Positions 26,403 to 34,587 of a stretch of 64,000 bases of DNA are shown one piece after another. The stretch covers positions 1 to 64,000 of IMG/VR virus record IMGVR_UViG_3300032308_002092; one strand, 5' to 3'. The notes beneath the pieces are model-generated. The model searched no databases. It was given only the letters and a program-made list of their open reading frames with translations, and was not told where the DNA came from. Position 1 is the stretch's first letter; every line of letters starts with the position of its first letter. The translations under genes were made by a program, and so were the position numbers. Source of the stretch: a virus.

Positions 26403-27203
26403 ATGACCATACAAGACAATGAAGACATACTGGGGTCGGTAGAGAGCATTAGGCGTAGGTTTAAAACTGAAGCCAAACGCGACCCTGACGCCGTAAAGAT
26501 GTCCTTCCTAGATGAGGTCAATGCGCTAGTCCGCAAGATCTTTCGCGAAGATGACGTTAGTGTCTACGATGCGTTCTCGCCAGAGATGCTTGAAAAATGG
26601 AAGCGACGTCGCCTCAGGCGTCTACTGAGTAAGGTAAACCCACACAAGATTTTCTTGTTCCTACTGTTGCTGACCATAACCGGTTTCTTGGTCACTCAAG
26701 CCTTACCCTTCTATGCTCTTGACGGTGTGATATCCACAAGCACTTGGGTGCAAGCTATACTCACTGAGATTTGCTTTGTGTTCGTCAGCTCATACAGGGC
26801 GGTTGGGTGGTTTCAGACCTCCATCGCCTACGTAGCTAGAGCTGGGATATTCTCACTGATGCTCTTTGTAGTGTCGGCTGAGGTGTTGATGCAGGGTACC
26901 AATCAAGTCAATGAGATCAACGTCATTGCCCAGAAGATAGAGATCATCCAAGAGCAGATAAAGCAGAAGGATGATCTGATCAAGTTCTACAGGGACAAGG
27001 GTTGGGGAAACTCTACTAAGAAGCAGTCTGATGAGAAAGATGCTCTACTGAAGGAGCTACTGAACCTCAAGAACCAGCAGATAGAAGGTAAGAACCAGGA
27101 AGTCTCAGATATAGTTCAGTACAAGACATGGGGTAAGGCGTTCTTTCGAGTGGTCTTGATTCTCATGTCCGTACTGATCTCTAGGCGACTATTCAGTCTC
27201 TAG
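26403..27203 (+). CDS. Multi-pass membrane protein with coiled coil
   Basis: 266 residues. Hydrophobic helices occur at about 80-100, 112-130, 138-158 and 248-263, with a Lys/Gln/Glu-rich coiled coil at about 175-225 between the last two. The N-terminal ~70 residues are soluble and basic. No family recognised. A membrane protein inside the head module is unusual. Its TAG stop overlaps the stop of the opposing small gene. Confidence 0.65.
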   Translation: MTIQDNEDILGSVESIRRRFKTEAKRDPDAVKMSFLDEVNALVRKIFREDDVSVYDAFSPEMLEKWKRRRLRRLLSKVNPHKIFLFLLLLTITGFLVTQALPFYALDGVISTSTWVQAILTEICFVFVSSYRAVGWFQTSIAYVARAGIFSLMLFVVSAEVLMQGTNQVNEINVIAQKIEIIQEQIKQKDDLIKFYRDKGWGNSTKKQSDEKDALLKELLNLKNQQIEGKNQEVSDIVQYKTWGKAFFRVVLILMSVLISRRLFSL

Positions 27204-27364
27204 TCTTCTACAGCAACTACTTCTTTCTCTATCTTAGCTTCTTCTTTGGGTGCCTTAGCTTTTGCCTTAGGTGCGGGTTCCTTCTTTGCGGAAGGAGCCT
27301 TAGGACCCTTAGCTGCTAGTTCTTCCAAGATAGCCTTCATTCTCTCGATATTTTCTTGTCTCAT
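27200..27364 (-). CDS. Small Ala/Lys/Pro-rich protein
   Basis: 54 residues on the minus strand. It starts MRQENIERMKAILEELAAKG, then has an Ala/Pro/Lys tail ending in acidic residues. The ATG (27364-27362) follows AAGGAG. It is 10 bases downstream of the repeat-protein gene and converges with the membrane-protein gene, sharing two stop-codon bases. Basic tails of this kind are seen in nucleic-acid-associated proteins, but there is no direct evidence. Confidence 0.6.
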   Translation of the reverse strand: MRQENIERMKAILEELAAKGPKAPSAKKEPAPKAKAKAPKEEAKIEKEVVAVED

Positions 27365-27374
27365 GGCTTACTCC

Positions 27375-28001
27375 TTAAGCGTCTGGATCTAGTACGGTTA
27401 CTTTGAAAGCTGCGTGTGCTCCATTTACGGAGCCTGCGTCCAAAGCTGCCAGCGATGCGTTCATATCGGTCTGCAGCTCAGAGAGTGCAGCCAAGATGTC
27501 GTCCGCTAGGCTCTTGTTCGCCAACGCAGAGCGCAGTGAAACCCTTAGGGTAGCCTTGTGCTGTGCGCCGCCGAGGAAGTCATCTGGATTTACAACAGAT
27601 ACACCAGCCGTGGCAACCCAGTCAGTTGCAGCAAGCGTTCCAGCTTCTGCATCTAGCTTGGCCAACATAACAGCGTAAGCCGTAGCCGACTCAGCGATGG
27701 TCTCGATGATCTCGTCCGCTAGCTTCTTGTGAGCTAGTGCAGAGCGTAAGGCTTGCCTAAGCGTAGCCTTGTGCTGTGCTCCGCCAATGCCTACGTCAGC
27801 GTTGATTGGAGTAACTGCTGCAGCTGAAGCCACGTAGTCTGTATCCAATGCCACATCTGTGTCTGCATCGAGCTTGTCCATAGTCCCGTTCCAGCTTGCC
27901 TGAAGCGAGTTGATCGCAGCCAGAACCTGGTCTGCTGCCTTCTTGTGGGCTAGTGCAGAGCGTAGTGCCTGCCTCCTGGTAGCCCTGTGTTGTCCTGCCA
28001 T
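27375..28001 (-). CDS. Triple-repeat alpha-helical protein, candidate virion component
   Basis: 208 residues from the ATG at 28001 behind GGAGG; an in-frame start 42 bases earlier lacks a site. Three tandem repeats of ~65-70 residues each start (G)AQHKATLRQALRSALAHKKLADEI, followed by a helix and a short AxLDAD...DTDY/W linker. No family named. Similar helical repeat proteins occur in phage capsid clusters, so a capsid-associated role is possible. The gene and its small partner are inverted relative to the head operon. Confidence 0.65.
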   Translation of the reverse strand: MAGQHRATRRQALRSALAHKKAADQVLAAINSLQASWNGTMDKLDADTDVALDTDYVASAAAVTPINADVGIGGAQHKATLRQALRSALAHKKLADEIIETIAESATAYAVMLAKLDAEAGTLAATDWVATAGVSVVNPDDFLGGAQHKATLRVSLRSALANKSLADDILAALSELQTDMNASLAALDAGSVNGAHAAFKVTVLDPDA

Positions 28002-28054
28002 TAGTTGTATCCTCCATATAAGACGCACGATTATTCGTGTCAACTAACCCTATT

Positions 28055-28060
28055 ACTATA
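28055..28060 (-). promoter_or_regulatory. Possible -10 element for the inverted cassette
   Basis: On the minus strand the sequence reads CGTGATATAGT, similar to TGTGATATACT at 31664 and TGTGATACAAT at 53506. It lies about 54 bases before the start at 28001. No good -35. Confidence 0.35.
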
Positions 28061-28129
28061 TCACGGTCTTTGTGTAGGTTTAAGTTGGACGATACCCTTA
28101 TCCCCACTTACTCATTGAAAACACACGGG

Positions 28130-28137
28130 TATAAATC
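28130..28137 (+). promoter_or_regulatory. TATAAATC promoter-like box before the nucleotide kinase gene
   Basis: CGGGTATAAATC lies 26 bases before the kinase ATG. The 11-mer GGGTATAAATC recurs inside the gene at 40473 (40688-40698), upstream of a nested reading frame. Confidence 0.45.
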
Positions 28138-28162
28138 AATAATGGAATAGATAGGAGACAAT

Positions 28163-29011
28163 ATGGCTTGGATTATCCTAGAGGGCGCAGATAAAGTAGG
28201 CAAGTCGACCGTGGCTAAACACTACGAGTCCAAGGGTTTTCAAGTCATACACTTCTCTGCCCCACCCAAAAAGTACTATGCCCCAGGCTATGCTGGCCCA
28301 AGCTACGTAGATGACTTGGTCGAGCGCTTAGTCCCACTATCCGGCAAGGATGTCTTATTCGACCGGTCCTGGTATGGTGAGCTCATCTGGTCCAAAGTCT
28401 ACAACCGTCCATGCCTAATAAACGAAGATGACCTAGAGCTGCTCTCAGAACTAGAGCAGCAGAACGACACGCGTAAAATCCTTCTACACGACCCAGACGT
28501 AGAAGCCCACTGGAAGAGGTGCGTCGAGAACAATGAGCCAGTCAACAGACAACAGTTCCTCCTCGTTAATCAGCTCTTCGAAGGACTTTGTAAACAACGC
28601 GCTTTTGAGAGGCTGGATTACAAGTCACTTCTCAGTGAGGGAAGGGGTGATACTAATAAGCCCAGCAATAGTAGCAACGACGCCGTCGTGGGACATAGCG
28701 AACCTACTGTGCCTCCTAGACAAGATGGAGATACTAGTAGTGAAACAAGCAAGTTGGAAAGAGTTCTATCCATGACGCCAGAGCAAAAACGCCTCGCAGA
28801 GGCCAATGCAATCAACGATGTACTCTCCAGGCCTATCGTGAAACACAAGGGTGATCACTTCCAGTCTATCGAGGCTAAGATTCGCGCTTTCTTGAACGAC
28901 GAGCTCGCGGTCCTCTTGGGTACAAAGCAAGAAGTAGAGGTTGCCTCTCTATCTAAAGACGAGATCTTATTTATTAAAACGCTAGTCAGCAAAGCAGGAG
29001 TAAAGAGATGA
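28163..29011 (+). CDS. Deoxynucleoside monophosphate kinase with extra C-terminal domain
   Basis: 282 residues. The N-terminal ~170 resemble thymidylate kinase: P-loop EGADKVGKST (6-15), DRSWYGELIW (DR of the DRY/H motif) and a lid-like EPVNRQQ. A Ser/Asn/Pro-rich linker (about 165-195) leads to a helical ~85-residue domain (MTPEQKRLAEANAINDVL...). The kinase would phosphorylate dTMP or a modified pyrimidine dNMP, as T4 gp1 does. Substrate unknown. It is the only nucleotide-metabolism gene in the head block. Confidence 0.65.
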   Translation: MAWIILEGADKVGKSTVAKHYESKGFQVIHFSAPPKKYYAPGYAGPSYVDDLVERLVPLSGKDVLFDRSWYGELIWSKVYNRPCLINEDDLELLSELEQQNDTRKILLHDPDVEAHWKRCVENNEPVNRQQFLLVNQLFEGLCKQRAFERLDYKSLLSEGRGDTNKPSNSSNDAVVGHSEPTVPPRQDGDTSSETSKLERVLSMTPEQKRLAEANAINDVLSRPIVKHKGDHFQSIEAKIRAFLNDELAVLLGTKQEVEVASLSKDEILFIKTLVSKAGVKR

Positions 29012-29553
29012 AGCAGACAGGAATCAACAAGCCAAATCAACTAGAGCGAGTAACTCTGTTAGAGAAGACTGCGGAGACACTCTCGATGGGTGTACGCGTA
29101 TCTCAGATGCTCGTGCAACAGATAATGCAGCGAGTGGCTCAGTTAGAAGAAAGACTCGCTTTCGTAGTGTCATCTAACAACGACCTACAGTACCGCCTAC
29201 TCGCGTTACAAAAAGTCACCAACGTAGATGTTGCTACCCTTCAAGCCGAAGCAGACCGCATCAAGTTGGAAGAATGGAACAAGGCATCAGCCGAAGACAC
29301 CAAGTCCCGCAACCTAGTCCCAGCGGACGAAGTCTTAGATGAGAGCTCCATCGTAGTTATTACGTCCTCAACTCCCGGCCAAGACGACAAGGGTATCTTC
29401 CGCTCCAAGGTCTCGGTCGCAGAGATCGGCTCTAACGAAGCTACAGATAAGTTCAAGGGTAAGAAGCCAGGCGATAAGTTTGAGCTCGAGCTCGCGGGCA
29501 ACACCCACGTGGTTGAGTTGCTAGAAGTCTACAGTCAACAAGGTCAGCAATGA
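29008..29553 (+). CDS. Coiled-coil protein with C-terminal GreA/B-like region
   Basis: 181 residues. A helical coiled-coil N-terminal half (about 15-95) is followed by a beta-rich C-terminus whose KFKGKKPGDKFEL...HVVELLEV stretch resembles the FKBP-like end of GreA-type proteins. That similarity is weak and not enough to name it. ATGA overlap with the kinase gene and ATGA overlap with the next gene point to one operon. Confidence 0.55.
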   Translation: MKQTGINKPNQLERVTLLEKTAETLSMGVRVSQMLVQQIMQRVAQLEERLAFVVSSNNDLQYRLLALQKVTNVDVATLQAEADRIKLEEWNKASAEDTKSRNLVPADEVLDESSIVVITSSTPGQDDKGIFRSKVSVAEIGSNEATDKFKGKKPGDKFELELAGNTHVVELLEVYSQQGQQ

Positions 29554-30002
29554 CAGATGACCTTCGCTCTCGCTTTAAAAAGTCTTGTCCACTGCAGATG
29601 CAAAACCTACCCAAGCACTGGGCTTCGGGTGGGCAAAAGTTACACTACTGCCCCGTAGCGGTAACAAGACTAAAAGCGATACGAGCGGCTAGGGCAGATG
29701 GAAAGGTCCTCACTCAAGAGGAGGAAGCCCAGCTACCTGGGTGTCCTTGGGCCGTCAAGTCTCAGATGTCGGGATACTGCTGGTTCATCTACGAAGCTAT
29801 CTCTATGCCAGAGCAGCCAACCCTAGATGCCGATATAGCTGCTATCCTAGATCTACCAGTGGATCAGGTCAAGTCATGCGCCCTTAGTGCCGCACAGAAG
29901 ATACTATCTAACCCAGAGGTCACTAGCTTAAAAGAGGCACTGATCTCTGAGACCAATGGCTCCAGGCTGTCTTTGGAGGATGAGCATGTATATTTCGACT
30001 GA
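29550..30002 (+). CDS. Cysteine-containing protein of unknown function
   Basis: 150 residues. Cysteines at about 10, 34, 67 and 75 (CPLQMQ, YCPVAV, GCPWAV, GYCWFIYE) suggest a metal or disulfide site. The C-terminal half is helical. No family recognised. The start overlaps the upstream stop (ATGA). Confidence 0.6.
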   Translation: MTDDLRSRFKKSCPLQMQNLPKHWASGGQKLHYCPVAVTRLKAIRAARADGKVLTQEEEAQLPGCPWAVKSQMSGYCWFIYEAISMPEQPTLDADIAAILDLPVDQVKSCALSAAQKILSNPEVTSLKEALISETNGSRLSLEDEHVYFD

Positions 30003-30162
30003 GGACGTTGAGGAAGATGAAGACGAGGAGCTCGACGAGCAGGCAGAAGAACTTGAGTACCTAACCCTACTACAAGAGTCGCTTATGATCAGGGCCATGA
30101 CCGGTAGCAGCAGTCAGAAGTTGGCCACAATAGACCCGCGGCTACTGTTCATGCTGAGGTAG
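29986..30162 (+). CDS. Small acidic protein
   Basis: 58 residues from ATG 29986, with GGAGGA six bases upstream inside the previous gene. The N-terminal half is extremely acidic (EDVEEDEDEELDEQAEE), the rest hydrophobic/basic. Function unknown. Confidence 0.55.
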   Translation: MYISTEDVEEDEDEELDEQAEELEYLTLLQESLMIRAMTGSSSQKLATIDPRLLFMLR

Positions 30163-30176
30163 ATTAATAGATATAG

Positions 30177-30182
30177 TATAAT
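30177..30182 (+). promoter_or_regulatory. Promoter-like TATAAT in an AT-rich gap
   Basis: ATAGTATAATATT lies 39 bases before the ATG at 30221. It matches GATATAGTATAATAG at 30632 over about ten bases, so two consecutive genes share this element. Confidence 0.5.
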
Positions 30183-30220
30183 ATTATGGTACTATATACG
30201 TATACATATTGGAGGGTGAG

Positions 30221-30556
30221 ATGGAAAATCTAGTAAAGAACAATTTGGGGCAATGGAGTCTACAGAAATCAGGCGGGGAAGATATTACCTTTAAGCATAA
30301 AGAGCATACGCATTTGCCGCAGACTGGAAAAGATGGTGAAAGGCCGATTGGCGCTATGGATCATCACTCTTTCGATGTTTATCATAAGGGTAACCACATA
30401 GGTACAGCTAATGCCCTGCACGAGTCTGATGATATACACCCTACTGGTATCGATGTAAGCGGTAGGCACCCAAACGAAGTCAAGCAGGCCTTTAAGCGCC
30501 ACTTGAATGGTAATTGGAAAAAATACACATCGATGTCGCCAACTTACGGAAAATAG
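30221..30556 (+). CDS. Small head-region protein with NGQW-type motif
   Basis: 111 residues from ATG 30221 after GGAGGG. It begins MENLVKNNLGQWSLQKSG, matching the NGQWxLxKS motif of proteins at 41432, 43311 and 43723. The body is His/Asp-rich and may adopt the fold hinted at in the 43311 product (SFDVYHKGNHIGTANAL). It stands alone between two promoters, directly before the protease gene. Confidence 0.65.
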   Translation: MENLVKNNLGQWSLQKSGGEDITFKHKEHTHLPQTGKDGERPIGAMDHHSFDVYHKGNHIGTANALHESDDIHPTGIDVSGRHPNEVKQAFKRHLNGNWKKYTSMSPTYGK

Positions 30557-30631
30557 TACCTAATACTATTTAGTTCATTGCTGTTAAGTGCAAATCAATG
30601 CCCAGTTTAAGCCGATTGTCTATCGATATAG

Positions 30632-30637
30632 TATAAT
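30632..30637 (+). promoter_or_regulatory. Promoter-like TATAAT before the protease gene
   Basis: GATATAGTATAATAG lies 22 bases before the protease ATG at 30659. Confidence 0.5.
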
Positions 30638-30658
30638 AGTCCATTGGAGGATTGTAGT

Positions 30659-31504
30659 ATGTCAATCGAGATCGATATGTGCGCAGGAAGTGCCTTGCGG
30701 GACACCCAGGGCGAGATACTAGATATCGAGGGCGCTGACATCAGTGAGCTCGAAGCCGGGCGCGGGATCTTCAACGACAACCATAGTTCAAAACTCCCCG
30801 ACGTGCTTGGTCGCGTAACTAAAGCTAAGAAGATCTTTAAGTTAGAAGACTGCGAAGACGACCGTCAACGCTACTACTGGAACAAGATTAAGGCGCCATA
30901 TATCTACGTTAAGGGTAGGCTCTGGAACGACCCTGCTCACCGCTCTGCTAACGCGGCCGCAGCCATCCTACGCAATCAGTTCTCCGAAGATTCACCTTTA
31001 AAATTAAAGGCTTCTGTCGAAGGCGGAATTATAGAGCGCGGCGGTAACGACGACAGGGTCCTCAAGCGCACCAAGATCAAAGGGGTGGCTCTCACTTTTA
31101 CCCCGGCTAACAACGCGACTCTAGTCGAGGGCCTCAACCTCGCCAAGTCTGCCATCACCCCTCAGGACCAGGCCCTCATCAAGTCCATGATCCCGCTAGC
31201 CCAAGACAATGTGCCTACCTTCATCGAGATGGCTGACACCCTGTCCGAGTCTAAGATCCACAGGAATGTCAACAAGATACGCTCCCTAGTTAAAGCTCTG
31301 TCTGCTGGCGTAGGTGCAGGTGCCCCAACTGATAGAACCGGTGGCCAAGTGCTGCAGACCGAGAGCCTCGAGGGAGACGGTAAGCAGATCGAGTGTCCGA
31401 GCTGTGGCAAAGGGCAACACTACTTTCGTCATCAAGTTAAGTGCAGAAGTTGCGGAAAGTCCTTTCCTTTCGATACCTTAGCCAAGTTCTTCATCAAGAA
31501 GTAG
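30659..31504 (+). CDS. Prohead protease with C-terminal zinc ribbon
   Basis: 281 residues from the ATG after GGAGG. The HK97-type protease pattern is present: NDNHSSKLPDVLGRV (likely catalytic H42) and LKLKASVEGG (likely S119). After the protease domain comes KALSAG...VLQTESLE (about 211-238), nearly the same peptide as in the capsid protein N-terminus. Then a zinc ribbon with CPSCGKGQ...CRSCGK (C246, C249 and a second pair). It lies before decoration, scaffold and capsid genes, as expected. The zinc ribbon is unusual for this family. Confidence 0.75.
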   Translation: MSIEIDMCAGSALRDTQGEILDIEGADISELEAGRGIFNDNHSSKLPDVLGRVTKAKKIFKLEDCEDDRQRYYWNKIKAPYIYVKGRLWNDPAHRSANAAAAILRNQFSEDSPLKLKASVEGGIIERGGNDDRVLKRTKIKGVALTFTPANNATLVEGLNLAKSAITPQDQALIKSMIPLAQDNVPTFIEMADTLSESKIHRNVNKIRSLVKALSAGVGAGAPTDRTGGQVLQTESLEGDGKQIECPSCGKGQHYFRHQVKCRSCGKSFPFDTLAKFFIKK

Positions 31505-31708
31505 TATAAGGCAACCCCTCTCCAGGTTTGACCTCGCTGACCCTGTACAATTGAAACAAGCTCACCACTATACCAACCTGCAGCCTCTATGGGCTGAAGA
31601 TAATTTATCTAAGTCGAATAAAGTATTATAAGTATAAGATAGTTATGGCTAATAGTGGCCATGTGATATACTATAGTAATGTCATAGCCATAGACAAAGG
31701 AGATAAAC
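31505..31708 (+). promoter_or_regulatory. 204-base intergenic region with possible promoters
   Basis: No gene is visible. It contains CTGTACAAT near 31542 and, nearer the next gene, TGTGATATACT near 31664, which resembles the TGTGATACAAT element at 53506. ATGGC...GCCAT around 31643-31660 could form a small hairpin. The ribosome binding site AAAGGAG precedes the ATG at 31709. Confidence 0.4.
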
Positions 31709-32095
31709 ATGGCCAACAATAGGTTCGTCCTTGATAAGATTGCTCGTAACCTAGAGCAATACGGTTTAACAGTTACCCGTGGTTCCGCCGGCCAAGTACT
31801 CGCTGCTGGACTCACGGTTTCCTACAACGATGCAGTTATTCAGTCACCAATGGGCGGTGTATCTGATGCTGTTTCACCATTTCTCGGTGTTGGTATTGCT
31901 AACCCTGGCAAGTTGAAAGTGAAAGGCGGAGCGGGACAAAATACTCTCGCTGCTATCCTTGGCACTGCTGACGACGTGACTGTTTGGTCAATCGTAGCTC
32001 GATTTGCTAACGACGCTTCTATCGAAGCTGGCGACACTGCTACTGAGCTCCTTGCTCTCCGCGGTCACCCAGATATGCTAGCAGTTGGCGAGTAA
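31709..32095 (+). CDS. Probable capsid decoration protein
   Basis: 128 residues, Ala/Gly/Val/Thr-rich, no charged low-complexity regions, predicted beta-rich. Placement between protease and scaffold, upstream of the major capsid protein, is typical of head decoration or stabilisation proteins. No signature was recognised, so the call rests on position and composition. It has its own strong ribosome binding site and a likely promoter, consistent with high expression. Confidence 0.55.
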   Translation: MANNRFVLDKIARNLEQYGLTVTRGSAGQVLAAGLTVSYNDAVIQSPMGGVSDAVSPFLGVGIANPGKLKVKGGAGQNTLAAILGTADDVTVWSIVARFANDASIEAGDTATELLALRGHPDMLAVGE

Positions 32096-32123
32096 TCATC
32101 AACCAAGGGAAAGGGGACTAGAT

Positions 32124-32846
32124 ATGGATAACCTCCAGAAAAGCCTGACAGAGCTCATTGATGAGACACTGGCAGAAATCGAAGCCCTCAAGAAGTCTGA
32201 ACGCTATTCCGCTCATGAGATCGACCTTGCTGATGAGAAGGCAAACGGTTCCATGGACGCTAAAGCGGTAGCTAAGGCTGAAGAGGACGACGAAGAAAAA
32301 GAAGATGAAGGCAAAGAAGAGTCTGAAGAAGCTAAGAAGTCTGACGATGAAGACGAAGACGACGAAGACAGCGAAGACGACGAAGCCGACATGAAGAAAG
32401 CTGAAGAAGCTTGCGCAAAAGCTCTCAAGAAATATGAGATGGCGAAAGCCGAAGCTGAGCACAAGAAGAAGATGCTTGCAATGAAAAAAGGCGAGTCGGC
32501 TAAGAAGTCTGACGACAAAGATGAAGATGACAAGGACGAAGAGAAGGACCTTAAGAAGTCCATCGACGCCCGTGTTGCTCCGATCGAGTCGAAGCTTTCA
32601 GAAGTCCTCTCAGCAGTCAAGAAGCTCTCCGAGACTCCGGTTCCAGCACGTGGTGCTAGCTACCGAGACGTGAAGCCTCTTGCAAAATCAATCGAAGTTG
32701 AAACGCTCACAAAGGCTCAAGTCCTGAATGAGTTGGTCAGCTTGAAGAAATCAGGTAAGGAAGTTCTGTCGGAAGACGTTATTCAAGTAGAAGACGGTTC
32801 TGCAGATCACCTAACTATGGCTCGTAAATACGGCATCAAGGCTTAA
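32124..32846 (+). CDS. Probable scaffold protein
   Basis: 240 residues from ATG 32124; an earlier in-frame start overlaps the previous gene. The N-terminus is helical, followed by a long Glu/Asp/Lys run (about 60-150) and a helical C-terminal domain. A highly charged, helical protein directly before the capsid gene is the standard scaffold arrangement. Several KKS/KS dipeptides recur. No sequence family recognised. Confidence 0.65.
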   Translation: MDNLQKSLTELIDETLAEIEALKKSERYSAHEIDLADEKANGSMDAKAVAKAEEDDEEKEDEGKEESEEAKKSDDEDEDDEDSEDDEADMKKAEEACAKALKKYEMAKAEAEHKKKMLAMKKGESAKKSDDKDEDDKDEEKDLKKSIDARVAPIESKLSEVLSAVKKLSETPVPARGASYRDVKPLAKSIEVETLTKAQVLNELVSLKKSGKEVLSEDVIQVEDGSADHLTMARKYGIKA

Positions 32847-32866
32847 ACTTTAGAAAGGAGTATAAG

Positions 32867-34315
32867 ATGCTACAGGATTCTTTGAATCAAATCCTTGCTG
32901 GAGTTGAGCAAGGGCTTATCAGTCAGGAAGAGGTCGAAAACCTCTCCAAGGCATTGTCTGCAGGCGCAGGCTATGCTGGTCGTCCAACAGACCTCACCCA
33001 CGGTGGAGTCCTTCAAACAGAGTCGCTCGAAGCTACCCTCAAAGTAGTTACGTTCGACATGAAGAACCTTAAGTTGTGGCCATCCATCTCGATGGATAAG
33101 GCTACTAACTTGTTCGAACAATACAACCGCATTACCGGCTACGGTTCTGACGCTTCACCTTACATCGGTGAAGGCGGAGCTGGACAAGAAGAAGACAGCA
33201 CCTACGTTCGTGACGGACAAAGGATTGCATTCTTCTCTGAGCGCCGTAAGGTTACACACCAGATGACTCTGGTTAAGACCACGGTTGGCGACGTCGTTGC
33301 CCAACAGAAAAAAGAAGGCACGATGAACCTCCTCAAGAAGGTTGAGCGCGAACTCTACTGGGGTCACGCACACTTCGTTTCTGCTACTGGTCAATTGACT
33401 GGCCTCGAGCAAGACCTTCCTCCAAACTCAATCGCAATGAGCGGTCTCTTCAAGCAGATCCTCAAGGGCGACAGGGACATTCAGTTCCGTTCGGGTGACT
33501 TCGATGGTTGGGGAGCTGAGCAGCAATCTGTTGTTCGCGATCTCCAAGGCCTTTCCTTCAGCCAAGACGACGTTGAGTCTCTCGCTGTAGCAATCATGGA
33601 GAACTTCGGTACTCCAGGTGAGCTCCACGCTGAGCCTGCAGTTATCTCTGCTTTCGTTAAGACCTTCTATCCTCAGTTCCGTTCTGAGCCAGGTCTTGCT
33701 AACCAGACTGTCGGCTATGACGTAGCTAAGGTTACGACTACTGCTGGTCCTATCGACCTCAAGCCTAGCTTGTTCCTCCGTCCACGTCAAGGCGTTCGCC
33801 CAGTTGGCGTGAATGCTAAGGCTCCATCAACCGCTGGCTTGTCCATCGCTGGTGCTGCTGCTGGTTCTGGATCTAAGCTTGCTGCTGGTACATACGCTTA
33901 CGCTATGACCTTCGTCAATGACTTCGGTGAGTCCGCTCCTATCTTCTCGGCTGGCGTTGCAGTTACTGCAGGCCAGAACGTTACGATCACTGTTACTGGT
34001 ACCATCCCTGCTGACGTCAAGTACGTCAAGATCTTCAGGGCTGCTTCTGGTGCAGCTGCTGCCACGGCTCAGTTCGTTACGAACCACCGCCTTGGTCAAG
34101 CAATCGTTGACGCTGGTGAGAAGAGACCTGGACTCGGCGAAATGTTCCTCTTGGACATGAAGCCAGAGTCGATGAGATTCAAGCAATTGATGCCACTGAG
34201 CTCAATGCCTCTCGCCGTAGTTACGACTGCAATCGAGTTCCTGGTAATCATGTACGGAAGCCTTTTCGTGTATGCTCCTAGGTTCTCAGGTATCCTGAGG
34301 AACGTCGGTAAGTAA
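32867..34315 (+). CDS. Major capsid protein
   Basis: 482 residues. The N-terminal ~25 residues are followed by KALSAG...VLQTESLE (about 28-55) and TLKVVTFDMKNLKLWPSI, a pattern of the HK97-fold capsid proteins of large phages. Near 318-430 is an inserted Ala/Gly/Thr-rich, Ig/FN3-like segment (GTYAYAMTFVNDFGESAP...TITVTGTIPADVKYVKIFRA), probably surface-exposed. The C-terminus returns to the capsid fold. Strong ribosome binding site; a strong terminator follows. Confidence 0.85.
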   Translation: MLQDSLNQILAGVEQGLISQEEVENLSKALSAGAGYAGRPTDLTHGGVLQTESLEATLKVVTFDMKNLKLWPSISMDKATNLFEQYNRITGYGSDASPYIGEGGAGQEEDSTYVRDGQRIAFFSERRKVTHQMTLVKTTVGDVVAQQKKEGTMNLLKKVERELYWGHAHFVSATGQLTGLEQDLPPNSIAMSGLFKQILKGDRDIQFRSGDFDGWGAEQQSVVRDLQGLSFSQDDVESLAVAIMENFGTPGELHAEPAVISAFVKTFYPQFRSEPGLANQTVGYDVAKVTTTAGPIDLKPSLFLRPRQGVRPVGVNAKAPSTAGLSIAGAAAGSGSKLAAGTYAYAMTFVNDFGESAPIFSAGVAVTAGQNVTITVTGTIPADVKYVKIFRAASGAAAATAQFVTNHRLGQAIVDAGEKRPGLGEMFLLDMKPESMRFKQLMPLSSMPLAVVTTAIEFLVIMYGSLFVYAPRFSGILRNVGK

Positions 34316-34342
34316 TTGTAACGATTACTGAACCTCCTCTAG

Positions 34343-34383
34343 TAAGATGGGCTTATCCATAGTGGTAAGCCCATCTTTATTTT
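34343..34383 (+). terminator. Strong rho-independent terminator after the capsid gene
   Basis: AGATGGGCTTA (34345-34355) pairs perfectly with TAAGCCCATCT (34366-34376) around a ten-base loop. The stem can extend two more pairs. The 3' arm is followed by TTATTTTT. It lies 30 bases after the capsid stop and closes the capsid transcript. Confidence 0.85.
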
Positions 34384-34422
34384 TGCCTAAAATGGTTTCA
34401 CTAGCCCTCTAAATCCCCTCAG

Positions 34423-34428
34423 TACAAT
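34423..34428 (+). promoter_or_regulatory. Possible -10 element (TACAAT)
   Basis: CAGTACAATATC lies in the gap after the capsid terminator. It repeats CAGTACAAT from 1835-1843 exactly. It would drive the small reading frame at 34438 and the gene at 34588. Confidence 0.35.
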
Positions 34429-34437
34429 ATCATTATC

Positions 34438-34575
34438 ATGAATCCCAAACCATTTTTTACAAACTACAGGCATGTCACTAGGCTGCTAAGGTCTCTAGCT
34501 AAACTAGAAGTTGTACATGCTGATAGCATCCAAAACGGTCTGGTATTTAAGGTAGCGGGTCGAACACACGGGTGA
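34438..34575 (+). CDS. Possible small gene, 45 residues
   Basis: A reading frame MNPKPFFTNYRHVTRLLRSLAK... fills most of the 272-base gap between the capsid and the next gene. It is basic and helical-looking. No clear ribosome binding site precedes the ATG, so it may not be translated. Confidence 0.3.
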   Translation: MNPKPFFTNYRHVTRLLRSLAKLEVVHADSIQNGLVFKVAGRTHG

Positions 34576-34587
34576 ACGGGAGACTAC

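Noticed and set aside
27989-28030. TTGACA...TTATAT promoter for the repeat-protein gene on the minus strand
   Set aside because: The -10 would lie directly next to the ribosome binding site, leaving no room for a leader.
28533-28775. 80-residue frame within the nucleotide kinase gene
   Set aside because: It overlaps the kinase linker, has no ribosome binding site and lacks the codon-bias shift seen for the nested gene at 40774.
32213-32620. Serine-rich open frame opposite the scaffold gene
   Set aside because: It is the complement of Asp/Glu/Lys codons; low complexity and no start signals.
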